DNA of 64,000 nt from NCBI GenBank assembly GCA_037974665.1, contig CM075765.1, positions 58,255,747 to 58,319,746 of the forward strand. Direction: 5' to 3'. The notes under the pieces are model-generated. The model was given only the letters and a program-made list of their open reading frames with translations. It was not told the DNA's origin and made no database searches. This DNA is from Ehretia macrophylla. Lineage: Eukaryota; Streptophyta; Magnoliopsida; Boraginales; Ehretiaceae. The position numbers were made by a program, and so were the translations under genes. The stretch's first letter is position 1; every line of letters starts with the position of its first letter. This document shows, in pieces, positions 10,360 to 21,342 of this stretch.

Positions 10360-10820
10360 CTAGGAGAAGAAGCGGGGACTCCAATAATGGAAGATCGATA
10401 GGCGAGAACAAAGGTTGAGGCGGTGAATGTCAACGGATACATATATGATCGATCCTTGAAAGGAGAATTTGAAACATTGATGATAGATGGACACAACTGC
10501 ACCGGCCTCGTGCAGCCAAGGCCTTCCTAACAAGAGATTGAAAGAAGTAACAATGTCTATTACGTGGAAGGCCGTGGTGAGCGTCAGGGGTCCTAATCTT
10601 AGGTCGGTAACAAGCCAACCAATAGCTGCCCTTCCTAATTTGTCATAGGCAGTAACAAAAATACGGGAGAAGGCAACAAAGTGTCCTAGGGAATGCTGAG
10701 AGCATGAAGAGTGGATAAGGGGCAGATGTTTAGGGCTAACCCTATATCGAAACAACTAAAAAAGCCAAAAATCCTAACAACCAATTCAAGTGTAAAGATC
10801 CCAGAAAACACCATACAAAC
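10360..10820 (-). mobile_element. Ty3/gypsy protease-region fossil, Tat-like
   Basis: Minus-strand translation shows ALNICPLSTL, then TAFHVIDIVTSFNLLLGRPW and LHEAGAV. This is the aspartic-protease end of pol in plant Tat/Ogre-type Ty3/gypsy elements (typical motif YNLLLGRPWIHEAGAVPS). The piece is spread over more than one frame and is broken in a few places. No LTR was found beside it. It is old and may already have been part of the organelle-like DNA, since plant mitochondrial genomes often hold such fragments. Confidence 0.75.
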
Positions 10821-11760
10821 TCCTTTAATCCTATAAATACTGAACAGAATGTAGAACCCCCAAAACCGCCTGAACTGCCTTTTGAACCCCCAACAATGTT
10901 CTAACCAAACCACAGAGAATGATTTGCCTCCGGAATAGAGATCCTACCAGATTCACCAAATGGAAATTCCAGATATAATAGAAAGGAGCTTGACTCTTCA
11001 GAATCTTCGATACATTCTCAACAAAGAGGATGAATGAACTAGGTAAGATTCCATCGAACTAAGGCAAGGAATGTTTGGTTGGGGTAAACGAATTGGATCT
11101 TAGAAAAGTCTCAGTCTTCGTCTACACCTAGGATAGGGAAGAGGAAATCCTTTGATGAATGAATGTATTAGAAGGCGTTAGGCTAACGCCTAATTGTTCC
11201 ACATGAATACCATATGATAGAAAGAAATACCGATTTACCTTAAGGATAGTGCACTAGAATCAATAGAATCATAATCCGATGTGGAATAAGATAAGTAATT
11301 GAATTAGTTCTATGATATGCAATGGGTTTAATGGAGTTTATGCTTTGACTACTAGTTGTATTGTACTAGAATACCATTTTAGAAGAAGGAAATGTATGAT
11401 ATTCAAGTTCACAATTCTGATGGAATGCTTGCTATCAGTGCATTAGATGTCCTAGTTGTCCAGTACCAATCCGCTTTCAAGGTTAAATGTGTCTTTACCT
11501 TCGTTCAGTCATTCATCTAGCCCTTAGAAAGTGTTATCGAATTACCTGTGAAGGAGGGTGCTCCTTATTATAGTATATAGATCGTTTTCATGATAGCCTA
11601 TTCTAGTGAATAGGTACTTTCCTTCGCATATAAGCTTATCTCTTATGTAGGCATACTATCACTATTGTAGTTATCTCTTAGTCACATATGTACTACTACT
11701 AGTTAGAATAAGCTTCTAATAAGGTAGACTATTACATATCCACTTTCATTCGACGAGCCA
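10821..11760. other. Unassigned DNA between two retroelement fossils
   Basis: No gene, tRNA or LTR terminus is recognised. The composition resembles the neighbouring organelle-like DNA. Some of it may be unrecognisable retroelement sequence, because both flanks are Tat-like pol fragments. Confidence 0.4.
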
Positions 11761-12388
11761 TTAATGAACAATATCCACCTCGAACTTTGAGCAAACAGGT
11801 CTTGGAGACCGCCTCCAGTAGCCGAGTCTGGGATAATCTTCAATTTGTTCGGTTCTCACCTCTAAGGTGAGCTTGTCTGGAGTTATTTTCTCTACGTTGG
11901 CCATAGAGGCCGGCTCATCATCTATGGAATAGTCGCCCTCAATGTCTGATTCTACAAGAAAATCTGCTAGGAACTGGCTAGTGTTTGACCTTTTTCTGCT
12001 GTTCGTGGTTTGTAACGAATGTCAAACTCGCCTAGCTGAATTGCCCACTTTGCTACTCTTCTGGGCGGGTCGGTCTTGCCGAGGATGCTCTTTAGTGGAT
12101 ATTCTGCGATCATTCTTATTGCATGAGCCGGTGACGGTACAGAATTAAACACAAATCTCTGTCTCCTTGCTGAATAGATAAGGGCGAGTGCTACTTTCTT
12201 GACCTTAGAGTACCACATCTTTATGTCCAATAAGGTCTTACTGGTGAAGGACAGAGCTGATTGAGGACACTATAACTGCTAGGTACAGACCTGGGACCTC
12301 GTAAAGGACCGGCGTGGATATGATAGGAGGCTTGCCGAGGTCTTTTTTGATAGGTTGAAAGGCTTCTTCGGCCCGAACCAAGGAATCC
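11761..12388 (-). mobile_element. Ty3/gypsy RNase H fossil, Tat-like
   Basis: Minus-strand translation shows [20 protein letters not shown], a YLAVIVSSISSVL stretch, then LALIYSARR, IRMIAEYPLKSILGK, AKWAIQLGEFDIRYKPRTA and KGQTLA. These match the RNase H domain and its tail in plant Tat-lineage elements. The domain is broken in a few places. On the minus strand it precedes the protease fossil at 10360-10820, the reverse of normal pol order, so the two are separate or rearranged pieces. The fossil ends directly against plastid ycf2 sequence at about 12390. Confidence 0.82.
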
Positions 12389-12397
12389 CTTAGATAT

Positions 12398-13124
12398 GAT
12401 GCAAAATGGATCTTGTTCTATCGTTGATCAGAGATTTCTCTATGAACAATATGAATCGGAGTTTGAGTTTGAAGAAGAGGAATGAGTCCTTGACCTGTAA
12501 TGGATAGAGGATGATTTATTCAATCACATAGTTTGGGCTCCTAGAATATGGCACCCTTGGGGCTTTCTATTTGATTGTATCGAAATGCCCAATGAATTGG
12601 GATTTCCCTATTGGGTTAGGTCATTTTGGGGTAAGTGGATCATTTATGATGAAAAAGATGGGCTTCAAGAGAATGATTTGGAGTTCTTGTAGTGTGAAAC
12701 CATGCAGTACCCGACACGAGATAGATCTTCCAAAGAACAAAGCTTTTTTCGGATAAGTCAATTCATTTGGGACCCTGCAGATCCACTCTTTTTTCTATTC
12801 AAAGATCAGCATTTTATCTCTGTCTTTTCACCTCGAGAATTCTTTTCAAATGAAGAGATGTCAAAGGGGCTTCTTACTTCCCAAACAGATCTTCCTACAT
12901 TTATATATAAACGCTGGTTTATCAAGAATATGCAAGAAAGGTACTTCAAATTGTTGATTCATCGCCAGAGATGGCTTAGAACCAATAGTTCATTATCTAA
13001 TGGATTTTTCCGTTCTAATACTCTATCTGAGAGTTATCAGTATTTATCAAAGTTGTTCCTATCCAACGGAACGCTATTGAATCAAATGACAAAGACATTG
13101 TTGAGAAAAAGATGGCTTTTTCCC
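12398..13124 (+). pseudogene. ycf2: Plastid ycf2 fragment, broken
   Basis: The plus strand encodes [82 protein letters not shown] and [10 protein letters not shown], in the order found near the C-terminus of plastid Ycf2. About 240 of the more than 2000 residues of the family are present. In-frame stops lie near 12489, 12498 and 12691, so it is not functional. Several differences from the usual protein are of the kind made by C-to-T or G-to-A changes (R to W twice, E to K, Q to stop). Plastid fragments are common in plant mitochondrial DNA. Both ends are abrupt: a retroelement fossil to the left and unassigned DNA to the right. Confidence 0.93.
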
Positions 13125-14034
13125 AGCTCGGCATGCTTGCTTTAACTTTATCGACAGCATTTTTGGTGTCCAGACCAGTAGCACCAGTAGCGTCAGTTAA
13201 AGCTAGTTCCAAAAGAGATATATGTGGAGCGGTTCCAATCCCTCTTTGGAGGGACTTCGGTCAACAGAGTTACCCTCCACTCAGCCATGTAAAACACGAT
13301 TTTGTATACCCCTAATTCTGATTGCAAAAAGGGAATCCAGTCAATGTTAGTGGGTTCGGGAGAATAGGAAATACAATACCAATAAGTGGATGAGTAGATG
13401 CAAGAAATCTGTTTCAATTTATCTCGAGGCCGCCTGGGTCAGTCGAGTGGGGGATCAAGGGTGCCAGAAAATGAATTTTCTGACATCTGCTTTCCCAAGG
13501 CTTAACCGCTCTGTGGGGTTATGAAAGAAAGCTTCGATCTTCCTTATTTGTCCGATGAAGGCACTTATTCATGGATTTTGTCTTCTTTCCAATAGAGCTA
13601 AAAAGAAAGGCTTTTCGTGGGCTTATTTAGAGTTACCTTTTCGAGGAAAGCTCTGACTTTAAGCTTTAGGCAGAGGCAAGAGTTCAGATCTTATGGTATG
13701 GTATTTTAGCAACTAAGGTCTCGCTATGACATGCTCATGAAGAAGAATTCTCGATCAAGAGCTAGTACGAGGGTCGTGGGACAAACTATCGGGCTTATGC
13801 TACGCTCAGATGTGACTTCTTTACTCAGTTTTGGTTGCTTGACTCAATAATGGCCCTTCAAAGTCATTGACTCCGTATTTGTGTGAGAACAATAGAACTC
13901 CTTTTTTGACCTCCGTCACCTCTGAAACTCGGCAAAGCAGCCTGCCTTTCTTTCAATGCTTTAAGATGGAAGTTGGTCGAGTGCTGTCATAGGGGAAGTC
14001 CAGACATACTTGATTGTTTATTTCATTCCATCTC
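13125..14034. other. Organelle-like DNA, no gene recognised
   Basis: Overlapping open frames of about 65-75 codons occur on both strands (13015-13417), and none has a family I can name. An 8-bp hairpin (CAGAAAAT/ATTTTCTG) lies near 13472. The stretch ends at the 5-bp target duplication (atctc, 14030-14034) of element A. Confidence 0.45.
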
Positions 14035-16881
14035 TGTGAAACCCCAAACCCGTCATGCATTTAATGTCATTTAATTGCATTTAATTAAGTGTTTAATTAG
14101 TTAATCATCCATTTTGCACTATTTTGATATTTCTTTTAGAAGCATTCAATAATTTTTATATTGATTAATTAAAAGATTATTACCTATTTTTAGTATTTAT
14201 AGAAATTGGATTTACTTTCTTGTATTTAATTAAGTGTCATCTTAAATGTAAGTATTTAATTGCATCCGATTATGTGTTTATATTAACTTATTCATTTGTA
14301 TCTTAGTATTAATCTCATAATTCTTTAAAATATTCTATAAATAGTTAAATTAATTATTTATAAATGAATATTGATTATTTTGATTGTTTTGATTATTTTT
14401 ATAATCGGTTTTAATTTTATTGCATTAAATTACTCGGTTTTTAATTAAATGAGAAAAGTAACTCCGAGCCGGAGTGAATTTTAAACTATTCTACTATTCT
14501 ACTTTTCAAAAATTATAGTTTTATATTATTGCACATCATTTGATTAGCGATCATTTATTGACCGTTCGATCGTAGTATTTCGAAAACGAGAGTTAGAGAA
14601 ATATTTCTCGAATTTCGTAAAAAAATGTTTTTAGCTTAATTTAGCTAGTTTTAGTTGGTTTTCATTAAAATTGCATTGTTTTAACATGAATTAGATTAAA
14701 TGGCATCAAAATAAGCATATTTGACCATTTTTAACTTTATTTTGACCAAGCTTTTTGCCTTTGACCATTTTGCCCCTTTGTGTCATCTTTTAAACAAAGA
14801 AAAGGAAAAAATATAAAATAAAACAAGGCAAAAAACTAAGCCATGGCCGAAACTCCAACAAGAAAAAAAGAAAACTTTTCTTTGCATTTTTCTTCCACAA
14901 TTTTACGTAGAATTGAACGCGGATCGAGGCTAGGGTTCTTGCAAGCCATCATCTTCAATCTTTGTGAGGGTTTTCACGCTTTTGTGCATTTATATTCGAA
15001 TTTGATTTTTGTTTCAAATTTTTAGATTTGATATATAATGTGTTATAATGCCTATAATTGCTTGATATAGCTTCATTTGAGTTCGTAGAGCATTGTTTGA
15101 TAGTTATTTAGCAATTTTTACGGTTGAAATTGCATATTTGAAATTGGGGAAGAATAATAAATAGTGATTTTGAATTGAAAAACCCTAGAATTTTGGATTT
15201 TGATCCGAATTTCGATTGCTCAATTTGGATAGGTGCCATTAATGATAGAAAGATAAAATGTGCAATAAAAACGGATCGGCCTTTGTTAAAATTGGAAATT
15301 AGACAATGAAACGAAAAGGGGCCGTTTGGCCAAGTGTTGACCGTGCTCGAATTGAGTTGGGGGTTTTGCTATTGAGGGCATGGAAGCACTTTTGGCGCTG
15401 TTGTGGCATTGATTGAATGACCGGTTAGCATAGCTGTAGTTCAAACACAGTAGGTGGACTTTCGGGCCTCGGGTGAGAAAGTGAAGTTTAGTGATATAGA
15501 AACGTGCCTTGTAGTGCCTAAGTGAATGTAGTGAAATCGGTTTCCTAATCCCGTAGCTCGTTTGCTTGTAATTGCCTTTGGAAGTTAGAGATTGAATAGT
15601 GATATTTGTTATTTTCGTGTTTGAAATGCCATTACCTGTTTGATTGATGTTATTGTTAGTATTAATGATAATCATGCTTGAAAAGTTAATTGATTGCTAT
15701 TATTGATTGTAAATGCTTGTTATCTCGTTTATCGCCACTAATTTGTACTTTCGTGTTATTGCTCGTTTATTGCTTGTATCTCGTATTGTATTGCATAAGT
15801 GGCAGGCGCGTGAGTGATGGGCCTCTCTGGGTAGTCTCGGGTTGCCAGGGTTGGTTGCTTTAGTTCCGTGTCCTATTCCCATTCTCGCTAAGGGGGCCGC
15901 CTTGGGAAATTTAGGTCATAGATGTATCGGGGTACTTCCGGAGTACACCCCGTGGATGTTATAAGGTGGTTGCGCGCTTATTGTCATCGTTGTCAACATC
16001 AAGCTCGAGATTGATGTAATGCTTGTGGAATCGAATCGCATGGTACATTGCTCGTATGAGTGAACCATAGCCTTCAGAGTGTGGTATAGCTTTGAATGGT
16101 TGTGTTAATGCTTTTATTACTTGTTTATTGTATTGATTGTTTATATTGATTGCTTACTTGTCAGTTATATTGCTTAACTGCCTTATTTGCATTGCACGAC
16201 TTTCTTTCTCTCCACCTCGATATCTGTCTCGCTCTCATTGAGTATACGTGTTGTGTATACTCACTCCTCACCACCACATTTCAGGAAATGCCATGTTAGA
16301 TGGAATGTTCGTGATTATGTGAAAGTTTGTACTTGAAGAGTTGTCTTGCGTGCCTATGTGGCTTGAGTTGTCAAAGTTGTAAAGATGTATGCTTTCATGT
16401 ATTTTATGTATTTAATGTCAAAAGGAATGTAATTTAAGTATTACTAGATTATTGAAGTGGTATGTTAAGCTAGTTTATGTATTCAAATAGTATAGCTTAA
16501 CTTCAATGCATATTTGTAATGTCCAAAGGAAAATAGTTAGAATGGTATGATAGTTTATTTTATGCAATAAGATAGTATAGCTTAGTTGCCAAGCATAAAT
16601 GTACTTGTCAAAGATGAGAAGAGATAGGTTACCATTTAAACTGGAAATGTATATTTACTTGTGTTCGCTTGTTGAGAACCAAGGCTTGGATGGCCTTGAG
16701 GTGTTTGTATGGTTGGACACGGTGCTGGTCCACTTATATGCTATTACAGGTTGTACATTTTGCATAGAAAAAGGGGAGACTCCGTCCGTCTTTCCCTAAA
16801 AATGTTTCCCGGGTTTGGAATTGGGTTGTGATTAGATTGATTGATAGAACTCCCGGTCTCGAGAGGGATCGGGGTGTCACA
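14035..16881 (+). repeat. Element A 5' LTR
   Basis: The LTR runs from TGTGAAACCCC to GGTGTCACA. A TATA-like TATAAAAT sits at about 14812. A 60-codon frame beginning MAETPTRKKE (14843) is kept in the 3' LTR. A donor-like TTTGTGAGG has its GT at 14964. The hairpin module is at 16240-16262, with the acceptor-like CAG ending at 16284. A second hairpin (GGGGAGAC/GTCTTTCCC) is at 16773-16796. Confidence 0.9.
16240..16262 (+). other. LTR hairpin module, element A 5' LTR
   Basis: GAGTATAC and GTATACTC form an 8-bp perfect stem around a 7-nt loop. It is preceded by CTCATT and followed 22 nt later by TTTCAG ending at 16284. The other alpha copies are at 20702-20724, 51924-51946 (-), 58334-58356 and 59393-59415 (-), all with the same stem and the same 22-nt spacing. 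Confidence 0.7.
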
Positions 16882-16883
16882 GG

Positions 16884-16895
16884 TGGTATCAGAGC
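16884..16895 (+). other. Primer-binding site, initiator tRNA-Met type
   Basis: TGGTATCAGAGC, the usual plant LTR-element priming site, begins two bases after the 5' LTR end (16881). It is followed by GTTTAGCTC, which can pair with GAGC of the site itself, and then by the leader stem-loop at 16912-16929. Confidence 0.93.
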
Positions 16896-18498
16896 TTGTT
16901 TAGCTCATAAGCCGGGACAGGGTCCTCGGTCTTTTGGGTAGTGATCCTAGAATGTGTGCTTGTTAAGTGTGTCATGAAAGTGTATGCTTGTATGTGAGAT
17001 TTTGTGTCTTGACTTGAATGTATGCACCTATGTGATATAGCTATGTGTTATGTGTTAAATGTTTCTCAAGTAAAGTGAAGTGTCTAGTTGTGCATTGAAT
17101 TGACCTATTGAATTGGCATCGTGAATCGAATTGATCTCGTGAATTGTTATTTGCTTGAAGTATTGCTTGTAATGAGTGTATTGAAATGTCTTGAATTGGT
17201 TATGCCGTGATTTGAATTGATTATGTTGTGCTTGACTTGATTGTCGTGCTTGAGTGACTTTGTTGAATAAACTATTTTATAAACTGTTTTATAAATTTGC
17301 TTGCATAATAGATTAAGGTATATATGTATAAATGTGATATATTGGCATTCATACATGTCCTATCGAAATGGTAAGAAAGACTTATCCCTCCCCTGAAGAA
17401 AGTGGTTAGTAGCAGGCCCTCCAAGTTATGTGGATTGACGGGAATGAGCAGTATTTGACTAGCCTTTATTTGGGAGTTGGTGTTTGCCTTTGGAGCTCAG
17501 TTATTGGCGAATCTCTAGGGTCCTCCTTTGTGCTTAACAATTGTGAAAGAGCAGTTTTCTTTTGAGGTTCTATTTGGCTGTTCTTTGGAGCGCATTCTTT
17601 GGTTTTCTTATTGGGTATTCTTTGGAACTTCTGTTGGCACTTCTTGGTAGACTTTGCTATTGGGGTTTCAATCGGACTTACTGCATGGTATTATCTATGG
17701 CATATGTATCTCGGTCTTTATTGGTGTGTTACTGGCATCCCTTATTAGAAATTCTTCAATGGTATTCTCTAGAATTTTTAGTGGTCATTTATCTAGTACT
17801 TATTTATTGGGCAATTCTTGGTACTTTCTTACTGGAGCATTGTTCCGGTATTTTCTTTGGCATCCCTCAGTTGGTTTGTTAATTGGAATTCCTATCGGAC
17901 CTATTGTGTAATATTACTTACAGTATTCTTTGGAATTCTTATTGGGCATTCTGCTAGTATTTTTCTTATTGGCATTTATTGGAAGATCCTACACTTGGAA
18001 TCCTGCTTGGACTTATTATCTTGTATTGTTTACGACTTCTCCTTTGGCCTTTCCACTCAGGGGAAATCTATACTTGATGTTTTACTAAGATGTTGCGGTA
18101 GGAACTCAGTGATTGGAGGATTTCATTTAGAGATTGGCCTTTGGTATTCTTCTCTATATACATTTACAAAACTTTTAGCTAGGACTACTTATGGTAATCA
18201 GCACTGCATGAGATGCATCTACTCTGGCTATCTTTTAGCTTTCTTATTTGGTACTTGATAGACTTCTATTGGAGATTCGTAAATAGGGTATTCCTTCCGT
18301 ATTCTTCTTGCCATTAATATGTTGCATTGATATTATCAACAGTATCCCTACTTTAGTCTTTAGTTGGTATTTTCTCGGCATTCTTGGTTGGGATTTTATT
18401 CGGGTTTTCCTACGAGCAACCGATGAAGATTAGTCAGAGTTGGGTTCAGTGGATGCAGAGTCCTATTAGAAGAAGAATTGCGAGGACGCAATGGTTTT

Positions 18499-18511
18499 AA
18501 GGGGGGAATGA
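18499..18511 (+). other. Polypurine tract of element A
   Basis: AAGGGGGGAATGA directly abuts the 3' LTR start TGTGATACC at 18512. This is the expected plus-strand priming site. Confidence 0.9.
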
Positions 18512-21342
18512 TGTGATACCCCAAACCCGGCATGCATTTAATTGCATTTGATTAAGTGTTTAATTAGTTAATCATCCATTTTGCACTATTTTGATATTTC
18601 TTTTAGAAGCATTATTTTTATATTGATTAATTAAAAGATTATTACATATTTTTATTATTTATAGAAATTGGATTTACTTTCTTGTATTTAATTAAGTGTC
18701 ATATTAAATGTTAGTATTTAATTACATATGATTACGTGTTTATATTAACTTATTCATTTGTATCTTAGCATTAATCTCATAATTCTTTAATATTTTATAG
18801 AAATAGTTAAATTATTTATTTTATTAATGAATATTGATTATTTTGATTGTTTTGTTTATTTTAATAATCGGTTTTAATTTTCTTGCATTAAATTATTCGG
18901 CTTTCAATTAAATGAGAAAAGTAACTCCGAGCCGGAGTGAATTTTAAACTATTCTACAATTCTACATTTCAAAAATTATAGTTTTATATTATTGCACATC
19001 ATTTGATTAGCGATCATTTATTGATCGTTCGATCGTAGTATTTCGAAAATAAGAGTTAGAGAAATATTTTTCAATTTTGTAAAAAATATTTTTAGCTTAA
19101 TTTAACTAGTTTTAGTTTTTTTTTCATTTAATTGCATTGTTTTAACCTGAATTAGATTAAATGACATCAAAATAAGCTTGTTTGACCATTTTTAACTTGA
19201 TTTTGACCGAGCTTTTTGCCTTTGACCATTTTGCCCCTTTGTGTCATCTTTTAAACAAAGAAAAGGAAAAAATAAAAATAAAACAAGGCAAAAAAAACTA
19301 AGCCATGGCCGAAACTCCAACAAGAAAAAAAGAAAAATTTTCTTTGCATTTTTCTTCCACAATTTTGCGTAGAATTGAACGAGGATCGAGGCTAGGGTTC
19401 TTGCAAGTCTTCTTCTTCAATCTCTGTGAGGGTTTTTACGCTTTTGTGCATTTATATTCGAATTTGATTTTTGTTTTAAATTTTTAGATTTGATATATAA
19501 TGTGTTATAATGCCTATAATTGCTTGATATAACTTCCTTTGAGTTCGTAGGACGTTGTTTGATAGTTATTTAGCAATTTTTACGGCTGAAATTTCGTATT
19601 TGAAATTGGGAAAAAATAATAAATAGTGATTTTGAATAGTAAAACCCTAGAATTTTGGATTTTGATCCGAATTACGATTGTTTGATTTGGATAGGTGCCA
19701 TTAGTGATAGAAAGATAAAATGTACAATAAAAATGGACCGGCCTTTGTTAAAATTAGAAATTAGATAATGAAACGAAAAGGGGCCGTTTGACCAAGTATT
19801 GACCGTGCTCAAATTGAGTTGGGGGTTTTGCTATTGAGGGCATGGAAGCACTTTTGGCACTATTGTGGCGTTGATTAAATGACCGGTTAGCATAGTTGTA
19901 GTTCAAATGCAGTAAGTGGACTTTCGGGCCTCGAGTGAGAAAGTGAAGTTTAGTGACATAGAAACGTGCCTTGTAGTGCCTAAGTGAATGTAGTGAAATC
20001 GGTTTCCTAATCCCGTAGCTCGTTTGCTCGTAATTGCCTTTGGAAGTTAGAGATTGAATAGTGATATTTGTCATTTTCGTGTTTGAACTGCCATTACCTG
20101 TTTGATTGATGTTATTGTTAGTATTAATGATAATCATGCTTGAAAAGTTAATTGATTGCTATTATTGATTGTAAATGCTTGTTATCTCGTTTATCTCCAC
20201 TAATCTGTACTTTCTTGTTATTGCTCGTTTATTGCTTGTATCTCGTATTTCATTGCATAAGTGTCAAGCGCGTGACTGATGGGCCTCTCTAGGTAGTCTC
20301 GGGCTGCCAGGGTTGGTTGCTTTAGCTCCGTGTCCTATTTTTATTCTCGCTAAGGGTGCCGCCCTGGGAAATTTGGGTCGTAGATGTGTCGGGGTACTTC
20401 CGGAGTACACCCAGTGGCTGTTATAAGGTGGTTGCGAGCTTATTTTCATCGTTGTCAACATCAAGCTCGAGATTGATGTAATGCTCATGGAATCGAATCG
20501 CATGGTACATTGCTCGTATGAGTGAACCATAGCCTTCAGAGTGTGGTATAGCTTTGAATTGTTGTGTTATTGCTTTTATTAATTGTTTATTGTATTGATG
20601 GTTTATATTGATTTCTTACTTGTCAGCTATATTGCTTAACTGCCTTACTTGCATTGCAGGACTTTCTTTCCCTCTACCTCGATATCTGTCTCACCCTCAC
20701 TGAGTATACGTGTTGTGTATACTCACTCCTCACCACCACATTTCAGGAAATGCCATGTTAGCTGGAAAGTTCATGATTATGTGAAAGTTCGTGCTTGAAG
20801 AGTTGCCTTGCGTGCCTATGTGGCTTGAGTTATCAAAGATGCAAAGATATATGTTTCATGTGTTGTTTGTAGTTAATGTTAAATGGAATGTAATTTAAGT
20901 TTTACTAGGCTATTAAAGTGATTTGGAAAGCTAGTTTATGTATTCATATAGTATAGCTTAACTTCAATGCATGTTTGTAATGTCCAAAGTAAAAGAGTTA
21001 GAATGGTATGATATTCTATTTTATGCAATAAGTTAGTATAGTTTGGTTGCCAAGCATGAATGTACTTGTCAAAGATAAGATGAGATAGGTTAGCATTTAA
21101 ATTTGAAATGTATATTTACTTGTGTTCGCTTGTTGAGAACCAAGGCTCAGATGGCCTTGAGGTGTTTGTATGGTTGGACACAGTGTTAGTCCACTTATAT
21201 GCTATTACAGGTTTTACATTTTGCCTAGAAACAGGGGAGACTCCATCCGTCTTTCCCTAAAAAATTTGTCCGGGTTTGAAATTGGGTTGTGATTAGATTG
21301 ATTGATAGAACTCTCGGTCTCGAGAGGGATCAGGGTGTTACA
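18512..21342 (+). repeat. Element A 3' LTR
   Basis: This 2.83-kb LTR runs from TGTGATACCCC to GGTGTTACA and is colinear with 14035-16881. The hairpin module is at 20702-20724 with CAG ending at 20746. The LTR-end hairpin is at 21234-21257. The following atttc is the second target-duplication copy. Confidence 0.9.

Larger units (their letters stand above)
16882..18511 (+). other. Element A internal region, non-coding with T-rich degenerate repeats
   Basis: The first 0.55 kb (leader, and a short ATG-led segment near 17356 reading AATGGTAAGAAAGAC) is alignable with the centres of elements B and E. From about 17560 to 18430 the sequence is built from irregular variants of TTCTTATTGGNATTCTTTGG. 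Overlapping frames through it (17562-17882, 17654-17911, 17818-18258) encode only hydrophobic low-complexity strings, which I read as a by-product of the repeat and not as proteins. The region ends with AAGAAGAATTGCGAGGACGC and the polypurine tract. Confidence 0.75.
14035..21342 (+). mobile_element. Element A: non-autonomous LTR retrotransposon (LARD-like), family alpha1
   Basis: The element has two direct LTRs of about 2.84 kb around a 1.63-kb centre and is flanked by the near-perfect target duplication atctc/atttc. A primer-binding site complementary to initiator tRNA-Met follows the 5' LTR and a polypurine tract precedes the 3' LTR. No gag-pol domain is present in the centre, so enzymes would have to come from another element. 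Sampled stretches of the two LTRs differ by about 5-7% (9 of 120 and about 12 of 240 positions), mostly by transitions. At the often-used rate of 1.3e-8 per site per year this means roughly two to three million years. It looks structurally whole as a non-autonomous element. Confidence 0.92.

Noticed and set aside
13125-13315. Frame [20 protein letters not shown] considered as a plastid psbZ-like protein
   Set aside because: Only the hydrophobic character is similar. Key residues do not line up and the frame partly overlaps ycf2 sequence.
17562-18258. Overlapping hydrophobic frames resembling a multi-pass membrane protein
   Set aside because: They occur in several phases and arise from the T-rich repeat. 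The equivalent region of element E behaves the same way in its own phases.
14035-21342. Long direct repeats considered as a mitochondrial recombination repeat or segmental duplication
   Set aside because: TG...CA ends, primer-binding site, polypurine tract and a target duplication identify LTRs.
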